A stretch of 64,000 nt of DNA from Methanobacterium_B sp963825335 (GCA_963825335.1 CAWGSP010000001.1:1364001-1428000), one strand, 5' to 3'. Shown: positions 16,847 through 26,906, numbered from the stretch's first letter. Program-made: numbers and translations. Notes: generated by a model not told the origin, from the sequence alone.

Positions 16847-18409
16847 TGTGCGGGTAACTGTGCAACATTTCCCACAGTTGTAACACCCAAATTCTTCGCA
16901 CCACGGAGTCAATTCCCCATTAACAGATTTTTTATATTCTTCCCTTAAAAATCTGTTACTCACTCCAACATCAATATTTTTCCATGGTAATTCATCGTTA
17001 AAATCCCATCTATGGGCTAGTATTGCCCATTCTTTTATATTAACCTTTTTTCCCGAGTTTTTTTCGATAATATTTCCCAAATCCACGTTTCCCATCGATA
17101 ATATGTATTGGATCAGAGCTGTTTTTGGATTTTCGATCTTAAACGACTTTATTTTAATCCTTGAGTTGATGTAATTGATCTTAGTTTTGAGCTCCTCTAA
17201 GTTGAAACCCTCCCACTGGAATGGTGTGTGTGGTTTCGGTATAAATGGATTTATACTCAGTCTTACCTGATTTTTTTTATTCCCCATTTTAATTAAGCTT
17301 TTGATATAATTTACTATAGGATCAATGTCTTCCATGGTTTCTGATGGTAGCCCAAGCATGAAGTAGAGTTTGACATTGAGGTCATGCTTAAATGCATTTT
17401 TAATAGTTTCTTCGATCATTTCATCTGTGATTGATTTGTTTGTAGACTTTCTAATTTTCCATACTGATTCTGGCGCAATGGTTATAGTTTTCAATCCGCT
17501 GGTCTTTAATATTTCAAGCATGTTGTCTGTTATGGATTCTACCCTCAACGACGGTGTAGTAACTTGAAAACCCATTTCTTGCAGGCCTAGGCACAGTTCT
17601 TCCATCTTGGTGTGATCTGAAACAGCAGCTCCTATCAATGCGATTTTTTTTAGTCCGGTTGCTTTCCCACCCTTTTCAGCTATATCAAAAAGTTCTTTCA
17701 AAGGCATTTCACGACGGGGCCGGTAAATACAGCCGGCCATGCAGAACCTGCATCCTCTTGAACATCCTCTAGATACCTCTAACAAAAATGCACGACCAAA
17801 TGCTGGTAAGTATTTTTTTTCATCTGTTTCTGGGACAATCTGTCTTATGGGATGACAAGCGTCCCTCAAATCTGGTACTGTAACCATTTTTACTGGATGA
17901 TCTGGAAGGTATATGCCTTCAATATCTAGAAATGCCTCTAAATCATTTTTAGGATTTTCAAGTTCGAGATAGGTGTCCAACAGTTCATCCATGACCACTT
18001 CGGCCTCACCAACTACGAAGAGGTCGAAGAACATGCTCATGGGCAGAGGATTTGAACTGGCACACGGTCCCCCTGCAATTAGGAGTGGATGCTCAGTTGT
18101 CCGATCTTCCTTTCGGACAGGTATTCCGGCGTGATTCAACATTTTTATGACGTTGAAATAGTCCTGTTCGTATTGGAGTGAAAAACTGACAATATCAAAG
18201 TCTTTAAGAGATGTATTAGTTTCAATACTTGTTGAATGTGGATAAACAATTCTTTCACAAAATGTATCTTCCCTTGAATTTAAAAAGTCATATATTATAT
18301 GGAATCCAAGTGAAGACATGGCACTTCTGTATAGATTAGGGTAGCATGATGCAAATCTCAAGTCAATTTTTTTCTGGTTCTTGATGATTGCGTTGTGTTC
18401 AAGCAGCAT
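16838..18409 (-). CDS. Radical SAM protein with N-terminal B12-binding-like domain
   Basis: A 523-residue protein. Residues 1-190 resemble the cobalamin-binding-type domain of B12 radical SAM enzymes (FASCYPNLYRSAMSSLGFHI..., then AGGPCASSNPLPMS). The radical SAM motif CSRGCRFCMAGC supplies C-x3-C-x2-C for the [4Fe-4S] cluster; later segments IAPESVWKIRKS and NPFIPKPHTPFQW are family-like. The C-terminus ends in a small cysteine cluster, CEEFGCYNCGKCC, possibly another metal site. The layout recalls the TIGR03960-type family in methanogens; the reaction is unknown. Divergent from coaD. Confidence 0.85.
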   Translation of the reverse strand: MLLEHNAIIKNQKKIDLRFASCYPNLYRSAMSSLGFHIIYDFLNSREDTFCERIVYPHSTSIETNTSLKDFDIVSFSLQYEQDYFNVIKMLNHAGIPVRKEDRTTEHPLLIAGGPCASSNPLPMSMFFDLFVVGEAEVVMDELLDTYLELENPKNDLEAFLDIEGIYLPDHPVKMVTVPDLRDACHPIRQIVPETDEKKYLPAFGRAFLLEVSRGCSRGCRFCMAGCIYRPRREMPLKELFDIAEKGGKATGLKKIALIGAAVSDHTKMEELCLGLQEMGFQVTTPSLRVESITDNMLEILKTSGLKTITIAPESVWKIRKSTNKSITDEMIEETIKNAFKHDLNVKLYFMLGLPSETMEDIDPIVNYIKSLIKMGNKKNQVRLSINPFIPKPHTPFQWEGFNLEELKTKINYINSRIKIKSFKIENPKTALIQYILSMGNVDLGNIIEKNSGKKVNIKEWAILAHRWDFNDELPWKNIDVGVSNRFLREEYKKSVNGELTPWCEEFGCYNCGKCCTVTRTSS

Positions 18410-18464
18410 AATTATATTATCTGATCCCTACATAATCAAGATATCTAAAAGTAAAGGTAGCTAG

Positions 18465-18938
18465 ATGAAGAAAAAATCATACAAAAAAGTGGCTGTCGGC
18501 GGAACATTCGACAAGTTTCACTACGGACACAGAAGGCTAATTGATATAGCATTTGAAATAGGTTCATATGTTGTTATAGGGGTAACTTCAAATGAATTTG
18601 GGGGAGTTAAGGGCAAAATTGATCCGTGTAACATCAGGATGTCCAATCTAAGGAATTTACTGAAAAAGAAACATCAGCATTACGATATACAAGAACTCCA
18701 TGATTCATACGGAACAACTATCACCGACGAATCAATCGATGCTATTGTAGTGAGTGAAGAAACCGAACCCACAGCATTCAAAATAAATAAAATAAGAACT
18801 GAAAGGGGAATGGAACCCATAGATATAGTTACAATTGGAATGGTATTAGCCGACGACGGAATACCAATATCATCGACCCGAATCCGTAAAGGGGAGATAG
18901 ATACACGTGGAACAATAATACGGGTCACAAAAAATTAA
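18465..18938 (+). CDS. coaD: Phosphopantetheine adenylyltransferase, archaeal type
   Basis: A 157-residue nucleotidyltransferase that adenylates 4'-phosphopantetheine in coenzyme A synthesis. The signature GGTFDKFHYGHRRL (T/HxGH type) sits near the N-terminus and ISSTRIRKGEID near the C-terminus, the two nucleotide-binding motifs. Length and the AVGGTFDKFH opening match archaeal COG1019 members rather than bacterial CoaD. The DUF84 gene follows after 40 bp on the same strand. Confidence 0.93.
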   Translation: MKKKSYKKVAVGGTFDKFHYGHRRLIDIAFEIGSYVVIGVTSNEFGGVKGKIDPCNIRMSNLRNLLKKKHQHYDIQELHDSYGTTITDESIDAIVVSEETEPTAFKINKIRTERGMEPIDIVTIGMVLADDGIPISSTRIRKGEIDTRGTIIRVTKN

Positions 18939-18978
18939 TAAATATTTAAATATAATTTAGATTTGGAAGGTTTTATCA

Positions 18979-19512
18979 TTGAAAGTAGTAGTTGGTTCCA
19001 AAAATCCTGTAAAACTGAATGCAACGAGAAATGTTTTAAAGAAGATCTACAATGATCTGGAAATAAAACCATCCGAAGTTGATTCAGAAGTTCCAGATCA
19101 GCCGTTTGGACTGGATGAAACCATAAATGGAGCGATCAACAGGGCAAAAAATGCATTTACTGATTGGGCTGATCTTAGTGTTGGGATCGAATCAGGATTA
19201 ATGGAAACACCCAACACAATAACTGGCTACATAGATCTACAGTGGTGTGCAATATTCGATGGTGATAGAGTCACGATAGGTGTGAGTTCTGGATTTGAAT
19301 ATCCTCCTATGGTAATTAATGAAGTGCTAAACGGATTTGAAGTTGGCGATATCATGGACAAGATCACAGGTGTCGAAAATCTTGGCCAGAAGAAAGGGGC
19401 CGTAAGCCGGCTGTCAGAGGACATGCTAGATAGGACTGAGAATACAGAACAGTGTGTTTTAACCGCAATGATCCCGAGAATGAATGAAGAAATGTATTTT
19501 ATCAATAAATAA
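18979..19512 (+). CDS. DUF84 inosine/xanthosine triphosphatase
   Basis: A 177-residue protein of the YjjX/DUF84 family that hydrolyses ITP and XTP to clean the nucleotide pool. It opens with VVVGSKNPVKLNATRN, the family nucleotide-binding start, and has LSVGIESGL and SSGFEYPP. The start is TTG at 18979 with GGAAGG upstream. Downstream is the first GT39 gene, 36 bp away. Confidence 0.9.
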   Translation: MKVVVGSKNPVKLNATRNVLKKIYNDLEIKPSEVDSEVPDQPFGLDETINGAINRAKNAFTDWADLSVGIESGLMETPNTITGYIDLQWCAIFDGDRVTIGVSSGFEYPPMVINEVLNGFEVGDIMDKITGVENLGQKKGAVSRLSEDMLDRTENTEQCVLTAMIPRMNEEMYFINK

Positions 19513-19548
19513 CTCGATCATACCAATTATAACTATTCAGGTGATGTT

Positions 19549-21267
19549 TTGAATAAACTGGACAATTCGCTGACTAAAAACACAGGGTTAAAGCATTATC
19601 TGAAAAATCATGCTGGTACGATAATATGCCTCATTTTGTTGACTGTTATCGTGAGTACAATTACTTATTACAGACTATTGATTCAAATTCAAATAGGACC
19701 CATATCAGACAGTCTAGTTTTCCTTTCAAATGCACTCTTCTTAGCAGGACATGGAACAGGATATTATGATTTGATGTTTCCACCCTTTTTATCGTTTATC
19801 ACATCTTTGTTTTTCAGACTGGGATATGTTTCTCCAACAACCATATTTGCATTAGACGGTATTTTATTTATTTTTGGGGTTGTTGGGATGTTTTTCTTAT
19901 TGAAGACAAGATTTAACAACCTTGAAAGTTTTTTAGGCGGATTATTATTTGCTACATTTCCAATTGTCTTGATTATTTTGGGTCTTGGTTTTTCAGACCT
20001 TATCAGTGTATCCTTTACTATTTGGGCATTTTATTCCTTGATCTTGGCTGTTAAAAACGATTCAAAATTTTTTTATTTAGCATTTCCCTTCGCAATGCTT
20101 GCCTTTTTATCAAGGTACAATTCAGCGCTGATCATATTCCCAATTTTTCTCTACATCTTGATCAATAAGGACAGAATTAATTTTAAAAATCTTATTATAG
20201 GGATCGGCGCGTCATTATTAGTAATCGCACCCGTACTCATATTTTTTTATCAACAATTTGGAAGCATAATATATCCATTTCTAAATTTCGGGTCAACATC
20301 TACGATGGTTACAGTCTCAACTCAAAATACAGATTATCAGCCCAACCTATTATTTTATATACAACATTTCACATCATATGTGGGCATACAGGGAGTCATA
20401 ATCCTAATCATTGCCTCATTGGGGGTATTAGTTTACTTGCTCCTCAAATTTATCAGGAAAATTTTGTATAAAAAAAATATAATTAATGGATTGAACTCAG
20501 AAAATAGGGCATTCAAATACAAATTAATAATACTCACGATTTTACTCGTCATATTCGTTGGAATCTTTGGTCGGACCATTTACATGGCAAATGAAGCACT
20601 GTTCTTTATGATAGCGTACCTTTTCTATGATATCACAAAAAATTTGAACCATAAATATACGGATCTTCATATCATGATGTTTGCTTGGTTCATGGCATTT
20701 TTCATTTTTCACAGTATTTACGTTATCAAGGACAGCAGATACTTTGTACTCATGGCGCCACCCGTTGCATACTTCATGATCCTGGCATTGAGTGAAATAT
20801 CAAATAAAATAAGATATTTAATCGGTGAGAGGAATGTTGTATTTCCAATATTGGCAGTGGGATTGACTTTCATTATACTCTTATCAACAGCATCATTATT
20901 ACCACAAATTTTGCAGGCTAATAACGGTAGTTTGACTTTAAATGAACAAATAGATTCGGCAAGTCAGTGGTTTGGAAGCTTTGATCCCGATTATAAAGAT
21001 CAAAACATCTACTCAGAACTGTCCCCTAACTTCAGCTGGTATCTTAAGACCAACGTGAAATCTGTGCCTTTATTTTATGATAATCAGATCTTTCCACTGG
21101 GCACAGTAAATGCAGTTACATTGACACAGGCAGATAGTAATGCATTCAACAAATATTTGGTAACAAATAACGTTAATTATTATCTGTCTGTAAGACAAGG
21201 CCTTAATTTGACGTCATATAAACCAATAAAACAGTTTGGCGGCATAATAATATATCAAAGAAAATAA
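19549..21267 (+). CDS. GT39-type membrane glycosyltransferase, paralogue A
   Basis: A 572-residue integral membrane protein with about 11-12 hydrophobic segments and a short C-terminal extracytoplasmic domain (about 460-572). The first loop carries an acidic IGPISDSLVF segment where GT-C enzymes hold their catalytic Asp. GT-C enzymes of this kind use polyprenyl-phosphate sugars to glycosylate proteins or lipids outside the membrane. It is close to the gene at 26907 over its full length, including SSIFVIKD/SIYVIKDSRYF, YLKTNVKSVP and the final LNLTS-KPIKxFG. TTG start at 19549 with GGTGATG just upstream. Acceptor and donor unknown. Confidence 0.85.
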   Translation: MNKLDNSLTKNTGLKHYLKNHAGTIICLILLTVIVSTITYYRLLIQIQIGPISDSLVFLSNALFLAGHGTGYYDLMFPPFLSFITSLFFRLGYVSPTTIFALDGILFIFGVVGMFFLLKTRFNNLESFLGGLLFATFPIVLIILGLGFSDLISVSFTIWAFYSLILAVKNDSKFFYLAFPFAMLAFLSRYNSALIIFPIFLYILINKDRINFKNLIIGIGASLLVIAPVLIFFYQQFGSIIYPFLNFGSTSTMVTVSTQNTDYQPNLLFYIQHFTSYVGIQGVIILIIASLGVLVYLLLKFIRKILYKKNIINGLNSENRAFKYKLIILTILLVIFVGIFGRTIYMANEALFFMIAYLFYDITKNLNHKYTDLHIMMFAWFMAFFIFHSIYVIKDSRYFVLMAPPVAYFMILALSEISNKIRYLIGERNVVFPILAVGLTFIILLSTASLLPQILQANNGSLTLNEQIDSASQWFGSFDPDYKDQNIYSELSPNFSWYLKTNVKSVPLFYDNQIFPLGTVNAVTLTQADSNAFNKYLVTNNVNYYLSVRQGLNLTSYKPIKQFGGIIIYQRK

Positions 21268-21379
21268 CAATCATTCAAAAGTAAATTAGACAGCTATTAA
21301 AAGATTTTACAATAATTTAAAAGTTTTAGCTGGCCCATCTAGTGAATAAAATTAAAGAGATAAGAAAAATAACCAAAAT

Positions 21380-21660
21380 TGGAATGACGAATCAATTGAG
21401 TGGCTGATCCCATTATAAAAATGAAATATTCTAATCTGTGATGACAAAATTCAGTTGGTATTTCAAGATAAATCCAAAGTCTGTTTCTGTTTTGAGGGCA
21501 ATCAAATATTCTAAGATGTTAAATGAAATTATATATTATCCAAGATAGTATTCATAAAAAATTATCTGATAATTAATGATGAAGATTATTATTTAACTGT
21601 CACAAAGGCTTAATTTAGCATCATATAAATTATAAACGATTTGAAGGCATAATTTTAGAC
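21380..21660 (+). pseudogene. Decayed C-terminal end of another GT39 paralogue
   Basis: No open frame exists, but the DNA aligns by eye with the 3' ends of the genes at 19549 and 26907. TGATCCCATTATAAAA at about 21405 matches codons for DPxYK; AAATTCAGTTGGTATTTCAA near 21447 matches FSWYLK; then a region near 21585-21655 (GATTATTATTTAACTGTC, GGCTTAATTTAGC) matches the NYYLSVRQGLNLTSYK end. Frames shift several times. This is a remnant of a duplicated copy, located directly downstream of paralogue A. Confidence 0.8.
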
Positions 21661-21897
21661 AAGACGAAATTAATTCGTATCATATTGTAAATAAGATATT
21701 TGTTGGTTAAATGGCATTATTCATATCTCGTGAGATTTCTTTTTGAAAATTTTTTTATAAGAGATTTGTTCATGAACGATTTTTTTCTTTTTTTTAAGTG
21801 GTCTATTTGTTTTAAAACAATTTGAATAATTTTTAATAAATTATTTAAGTTAAATTAGTTTAATGAGATTATAACAACAATATTCTGGGTAATAATC
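21661..21897. other. AT-rich intergenic stretch before gtrA-like gene
   Basis: Very AT-rich, with T-runs near 21745-21795. I see no gene. It probably contains the promoter of the gtrA-like gene, but the many TA-rich tracts prevent picking one box. Confidence 0.4.
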
Positions 21898-22317
21898 ATG
21901 AGATATACATTTTTAAAACTTTTTAAAAATCAAACCAATAGTACTAATATTCAATTATTTCGTTACATATTTATTGGTGGCGGAGCATTTATTGTGGATA
22001 TTGGAGCTTTGTATATTCTCACAAATTTTTTTGGTATTTATTATTTGGTATCCGCTGCAATTGCATTTATATTAGGTTTAATTATGAATTATGCTTTGAG
22101 TATCACTTGGGTTTTCAAAAAACACAATCTTAATAGTCGATCTTTAGAAATTGGAATTTTTTCATTGATAGGAATTGTTGGTTTAAGTTTTAACGAGGTA
22201 TTCATATGGATTTTCACAGTAAAATTTGGTTTTTATTATTTAATTTCAAAAATAATGGCAGCGATAATAATTCTTTTTTGGAATTTTTTCGCTAGAAAAT
22301 TCACATTATTCAAATGA
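21898..22317 (+). CDS. GtrA family membrane protein
   Basis: A 139-residue protein with four predicted membrane helices in the GtrA pattern (RYIFIGGGAFIVDIGALYIL, then AIAFILGLIMNYALSITWVF). GtrA-like proteins are thought to flip polyprenyl-phosphate-linked hexoses across the membrane. That fits the neighbouring GT39 transferases, which need such donors on the outer face. The next gene follows after 13 bp, so they are co-transcribed. Confidence 0.9.
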   Translation: MRYTFLKLFKNQTNSTNIQLFRYIFIGGGAFIVDIGALYILTNFFGIYYLVSAAIAFILGLIMNYALSITWVFKKHNLNSRSLEIGIFSLIGIVGLSFNEVFIWIFTVKFGFYYLISKIMAAIIILFWNFFARKFTLFK

Positions 22318-22330
22318 GGAATGAAGAGAT

Positions 22331-23914
22331 ATGGATCAAAAAAATCAGGAAGTTGCTATTATTGTAGGTGCAGGACCTGCAGGATTAACTGCAGCTTACG
22401 AGCTACTCGATAAAACTAATATTAAACCTGTTATACTTGAAAAAAGTGAAGAAATTGGTGGTATTTCTAGAACCGTTAATTATAAAGGTAACAGAATTGA
22501 TATTGGCGGGCATCGATTTTTTTCTAAATCAGATAAGATTATGAATTGGTGGATAAATATTCTTCCTTTGCAGGGACCATCTGTACGTGAGAATCTTTCA
22601 ATTGAAAAGAATAATTATTTGAAAAATAACATATGCCAATCTAATAATTTTCCAGATCCCGAAAAATCTGATAAACTGATGTTAAATAGGAATCGTGTAT
22701 CTCGAATACTTTTCACTCGAAAATTCTTTGATTACCCTATCTCACTAAATTATAATACTTTGCACGATCTGGGGATTGAAAGAACAGCAAAAATAGGTAT
22801 TAGTTATTTAAAAACAGTTTTAAATCCAATAGATGATGAAAAATCACTTGAAGAATTTTTTATTAACAGGTTTGGACGGGAATTGTATCTTACATTTTTT
22901 AAAGATTATACTGAGAAAGTTTGGGGCGTTCCATGTAATAGAATCAAAGCAGACTGGGGATCTCAAAGGATTAAAGGATTATCAATAAAAAAAACATTAT
23001 ATCACTCTTTAATGTCTGAATTTTCTAAAAAATCACTATTTTCTCAAAAAAAAGTAGAAACTAGTCTAATTGGGGAGTTTATGTATCCTAAATTTGGTCC
23101 GGGACAGATGTGGGAAGAAGTGGCAAGAAAAATTGTCAAAAATGGTGGTGAAATTTATCTCAATCATAAAGTTGTTGGAATAAAAACCAATAATAATAAT
23201 GTAACATGTGTAAAAACAATTGATGGATCCGATCAAATTAAAAATTGGGAAGGAAATCACTTTTTATCCTCTATGCCAGTAAAGGAATTGATTGAATCAT
23301 TCAATGAGGTTCCTATTAGGATATTAGAAGTAGCTAGGGGCTTAGTTTATCGTGATTTGATAGTTGTTGGTCTGCTTTTGAAACAATTAAAAATCAAAAA
23401 TCAGACTAAAACAAAAACAATCAACGATATTGTCCCCGATAATTGGATATATATTCAGGAACGTGATTTAAAGCTCGGAAGGGTTCAAATATTCAATAAC
23501 TGGAGTCCTTATCTGGTTAAAGATTCAAATAATGTCTGGTTGGGGTTAGAATATTTTTGCAATGAAGGAGATAAATTATGGAAAATGTCTGATATTGCAT
23601 TTAAAGACTTTGCTATAGACGAACTAGTCAAACTCGGTTTCATTAACACGGAAGATATAATTGACAATTTAATACTTAAAGTCGAAAAAACCTATCCTGC
23701 CTATTTTGGATCCTATGATAAGTTTAATCTTATCAGAGAATTCTCTGATCGATTTACAAATCTTTATTTAATAGGAAGAAATGGAATGCACCGTTATAAT
23801 AATATGGATCATTCTATGCTAACAGCAATGACGGCTGTTGATAACATAATAAATGGTGTTAAATCAAAAGAGAATATATGGAACATAAATGCAGAAGAAG
23901 ATTATCAAGAGTAA
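22331..23914 (+). CDS. NAD(P)/FAD-dependent oxidoreductase (amine-oxidase-like)
   Basis: A 527-residue flavoprotein. The Rossmann FAD-binding signature VGAGPAGLTAAYELL sits at about 11-25, followed by EKSEEIGGISRT and the DIGGHRFF segment of protoporphyrinogen-oxidase/UDP-galactopyranose-mutase-like proteins. YTEKVWGVPCNRIKADWG and YPAYFGSYDKF are typical of the glycan-cluster subgroup. The reaction is unknown; by position it likely acts on a sugar or polyprenyl intermediate. ATG at 22331 has GAGGA in the end of the gtrA gene. Followed by a 186-bp gap. Confidence 0.85.
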   Translation: MDQKNQEVAIIVGAGPAGLTAAYELLDKTNIKPVILEKSEEIGGISRTVNYKGNRIDIGGHRFFSKSDKIMNWWINILPLQGPSVRENLSIEKNNYLKNNICQSNNFPDPEKSDKLMLNRNRVSRILFTRKFFDYPISLNYNTLHDLGIERTAKIGISYLKTVLNPIDDEKSLEEFFINRFGRELYLTFFKDYTEKVWGVPCNRIKADWGSQRIKGLSIKKTLYHSLMSEFSKKSLFSQKKVETSLIGEFMYPKFGPGQMWEEVARKIVKNGGEIYLNHKVVGIKTNNNNVTCVKTIDGSDQIKNWEGNHFLSSMPVKELIESFNEVPIRILEVARGLVYRDLIVVGLLLKQLKIKNQTKTKTINDIVPDNWIYIQERDLKLGRVQIFNNWSPYLVKDSNNVWLGLEYFCNEGDKLWKMSDIAFKDFAIDELVKLGFINTEDIIDNLILKVEKTYPAYFGSYDKFNLIREFSDRFTNLYLIGRNGMHRYNNMDHSMLTAMTAVDNIINGVKSKENIWNINAEEDYQE

Positions 23915-24100
23915 TACCTGTTTTGATCATTTAATGAATCGAATAATGATTTCACAATTGTATAACTTATATGGTATGATATGGTGAAAACCTATTATCA
24001 AAATACTGGATTTTGCTAATAGATAATATAAAAACTTTAATTATTTGTTGCGTTTATAAATATCAATAATAATGTAGAAGAACTTAATTATTGGAAAATT

Positions 24101-24295
24101 GTGGATCTAGGTGCAGGTGCTGGTGCAGTATTAGTTGCTGGTGCTGCTGATGGTCTTGTCATTGCTGGTACAGCAGAATTGCCCCCACTACTAAGTGTAG
24201 ATGGAGGTATATTTTATGCTACAAATGGGCTAGCTTTAGTGGGAATAGCTCAATTTTGGCATGCGTGGAATGAACCATGGTATGTAAAAAATTAA
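24101..24295 (+). CDS. Small Gly/Ala-rich hydrophobic protein
   Basis: Unrecognised 64-residue ORF. The N-terminal half is Gly/Ala-rich and hydrophobic (LGAGAGAVLVAGAADG), the second half has aromatic residues (FWHAWNEPWYVKN). GxxxG-like spacing would suit a membrane helix, as in small bacteriocins or holin-like peptides, but no leader, processing or immunity features prove this. The only in-frame standard start is GTG at 24101 with a weak GGAAAA upstream; the frame is open back to about 24045 without ATG, GTG or TTG. It may also be a gene fragment. Confidence 0.5.
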   Translation: MDLGAGAGAVLVAGAADGLVIAGTAELPPLLSVDGGIFYATNGLALVGIAQFWHAWNEPWYVKN

Positions 24296-24347
24296 GTATA
24301 TTTCTTCTTTAGTGAGATTTGAAAATCAATTGATTGAGGTATGAGTT

Positions 24348-24683
24348 ATGGAACATAAACTTAAAAATGTAATTATTTGCATATTCCTTTCAATCTTATC
24401 TTTAATTTTTTATATTAGTAGTGGATCAGAATTAGTCATAATTGTGTTTGGTTGGGTTTTAGCTTTACTTTTCTTGTCTATATTAGACCTTAAAAATTAT
24501 CTTAATGACAAAATTTCAAAATATACTATAATAGTTTTGATCATATTAAGTGCCATAATATTAATCTACGATTTCAAATTTATTTTGGAGTATTATATTT
24601 TTACATTGGGTCTGATAATTTATGCTATCCTAATATTTCGAGAGATATTAAATAATAATAAAAATCCCAAAACTAAAAGATAA
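24348..24683 (+). CDS. Small four-helix membrane protein, unknown
   Basis: A 111-residue protein with about four hydrophobic segments (8-22, 25-45, 58-75, 80-100) and a basic C-terminal tail (NNNKNPKTKR). I recognise no family. A GAGGTATGAGTT site precedes the ATG. It lies between the small Gly/Ala-rich ORF and a GT39 gene, with DNA as AT-rich as the rest of the island. Confidence 0.65.
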   Translation: MEHKLKNVIICIFLSILSLIFYISSGSELVIIVFGWVLALLFLSILDLKNYLNDKISKYTIIVLIILSAIILIYDFKFILEYYIFTLGLIIYAILIFREILNNNKNPKTKR

Positions 24684-25136
24684 TGATTATGGATTTTATG
24701 TTGATAAATAGGGTCTGATGAAATTGAAAGAAATATTAATCCTATTGTCGAATTTGATAGATTAATTTACTTAATTGATAGGATAGTACTTACAATACTT
24801 AATTACAAAGACAAACCATTCAGAAATAAATTAGACGGTACAGGTGTTGTTTTAAACAATAAATTTTAGTATTTCTCAAATCAGATGCATCATTTTCGTT
24901 ATTAAATTAGTATATATCCATTCGCGATTTAATATTTGAATTAGTGTCGAAACTGAAACATGTTTATCGAAGTACACGAATTGAAGATGAATGAGATGTA
25001 AAGAGGTTAAGAGTCATGATAATAATGGTTTTATATGGATATTGGAGTAATAGGCCACTGCATTCGCAGGTTTGTTTTTGTGAGAAGTTGATATTGTAAT
25101 GTTAATTATGCAGAAAATTTTGTCTGAGGATAACTC
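24684..25136. other. 453-bp gap with probable gene remnants
   Basis: No complete gene. On the plus strand a frame with no start, about 24712-24870, reads DEIERNINPIVEFDRLIYLI and on to KPFRNKLDGTG before a stop. Its ATTCAGAAATAAATTAGAC resembles ATTCAAAAGTAAATTAGAC at 21274, downstream of GT39 paralogue A, so both may be fragments of one lost gene or shared flanking DNA. A second startless frame near 24940-24990 reads KLKHVYRSTRIEDE. Both are tentative. Confidence 0.4.
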
Positions 25137-26723
25137 ATGAATAACAGATCATTTTTAAAAAATAATTGGGATATAATCATTGTATTGATTATTTATACTA
25201 TAATAGCTCTTTTTTCACTCCAGTACTTTCAATACAAAATATCTGGGGATGAAATAAGCTATATTAACATCGCTCATGCATATAGTATCGGGGATTGGGG
25301 AAATGCGATCAATGGTTATTGGAGTCCACTATTTTCTTGGTTAATGGTACCATTTTTGTCAATATTCGGATTTAAACCTCTTTATGGTGTATATGTCTCC
25401 AAAATACTCTGTATAATTATTGGATTATTCACTATAATAAGTATTAGAAGATTTTCACGTACTTTGCAAGTAGATATAACTGTTGAAAGAGCTATATTAT
25501 TTGGATCCATTCCTGCACTTGTATATTTTTCATTACTTTATAATACTCCAGATCTGCTATTGGTTTGCATTCTTATATTTTACTTGAGCATAATATTTGA
25601 TTTAAGATATTCTAATAATTTAGTTAATGGTGTTCTCTGTGGAATTATTGGATCTTTAGCGTATTTCACTAAAAGTTTTGCTTTTCCATTTTTTTTATTT
25701 CATTTTATCCTCTTTAATACGATCTTTTATTTCAGAAGTTTGAAGATAGATAAAGGTAAAGTCTTAAAAAACTTATTTTTAGGTTTGTTTATATTTTTTG
25801 TTATGAGTGGACTATGGGCAGCCACAATCAGTGAAAAATATGGTGAATTGACCATATCAACAGCAGGAGCATATAACCAAGCTTTGGTGGGTCCAGAATA
25901 TAAAGTAAATACTATGGATTATGGGGTACCACCAATGTTTACTATGGGGCTCATTAAGCCACCAAATAAAGATGCTACAAGTATCTGGTACGATGTTTCA
26001 TACTTAAAAATGGATCATTCGAGCCCATTTGATTCCAAGGCAAACTTTGAATATGAATTGAAATTAATATGGAGTAATATTATCTACTCACTCAATATAA
26101 TCAAATCTTTCATGCCATTAGCTATAATTTTAGTTATTTTCATGATACTATTAAGTGTTAGAACAAATATTGATAAAGTTTCTAAAGATATTCTAAAATA
26201 TTTATTAGTTACTATGCTGATCTATGTAGTAGGATATTGTCTTGTTATACCAGAATGGAGATATTATTGGTTCATATTTATTTTGTTAATGATATCTGGA
26301 TTTTTTATGGTTGATCGACTATATAAAAATCAATTTTTTAATTTAAATATTAGAAATATCCTGATAGTCCTCTTGATCTGTTCGTTTGTTATTCAACCAG
26401 CTTTAGAAGCAGTGACTTTTGCAGATCAAACAGATAATTACTACAATTTGAGCAATATATTGCGATCAGATTATGGGATACATGGAAATATAGCATCTGA
26501 CGAACAACCTGTACAAATGCCAACTGTAGCATATTATTTAAATGCTCAATATTTTGAAACACCTAAAGAAAATGATAGTAAAACAGAACTACAACAAGAA
26601 TTGGATGATAATAATATCACATATTATTTTGTTTGGAATACCAAAAAAATTCTCCAATTACCCAATTATCGTGAGATTACCAATGGAAAAATAGCAGGAT
26701 TGAAAATATATGAAAGAATATAG
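25137..26723 (+). CDS. GT39-family membrane glycosyltransferase, divergent member
   Basis: A 528-residue membrane protein with about 11 hydrophobic segments. The first extracytoplasmic loop has YKISGDEISYINIAHAYS, the acidic motif where PMT/ArnT-type GT-C enzymes bind the polyprenyl-phosphate sugar. The soluble C-terminus (about 430-528) has the small alpha/beta domain common in archaeal members. It differs clearly from the two close paralogues at 19549 and 26907, so it likely has another acceptor or donor. ATG start with GAGGAT upstream. Confidence 0.82.
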   Translation: MNNRSFLKNNWDIIIVLIIYTIIALFSLQYFQYKISGDEISYINIAHAYSIGDWGNAINGYWSPLFSWLMVPFLSIFGFKPLYGVYVSKILCIIIGLFTIISIRRFSRTLQVDITVERAILFGSIPALVYFSLLYNTPDLLLVCILIFYLSIIFDLRYSNNLVNGVLCGIIGSLAYFTKSFAFPFFLFHFILFNTIFYFRSLKIDKGKVLKNLFLGLFIFFVMSGLWAATISEKYGELTISTAGAYNQALVGPEYKVNTMDYGVPPMFTMGLIKPPNKDATSIWYDVSYLKMDHSSPFDSKANFEYELKLIWSNIIYSLNIIKSFMPLAIILVIFMILLSVRTNIDKVSKDILKYLLVTMLIYVVGYCLVIPEWRYYWFIFILLMISGFFMVDRLYKNQFFNLNIRNILIVLLICSFVIQPALEAVTFADQTDNYYNLSNILRSDYGIHGNIASDEQPVQMPTVAYYLNAQYFETPKENDSKTELQQELDDNNITYYFVWNTKKILQLPNYREITNGKIAGLKIYERI

Positions 26724-26906
26724 ATTTTATAATTGATAAAATCTAAAAAGTTAAATAGACATCTATGAAAGTCTTATTATGACCTATGTTGTGATAATAT
26801 GTTGGAAACATAACTATATACTTAAAGAAAAGTTAATCTTTGATTAATTCTTAGACTTAAATAGATCGAAAAGATGTAGATAATATTTGATAAGTAAGGT
26901 GTTCCT

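Noticed and set aside
24348..25136. Possible toxin-antitoxin pair with the small Gly/Ala ORF
   Set aside because: No recognisable antitoxin or nuclease motifs; only two small hydrophobic proteins.
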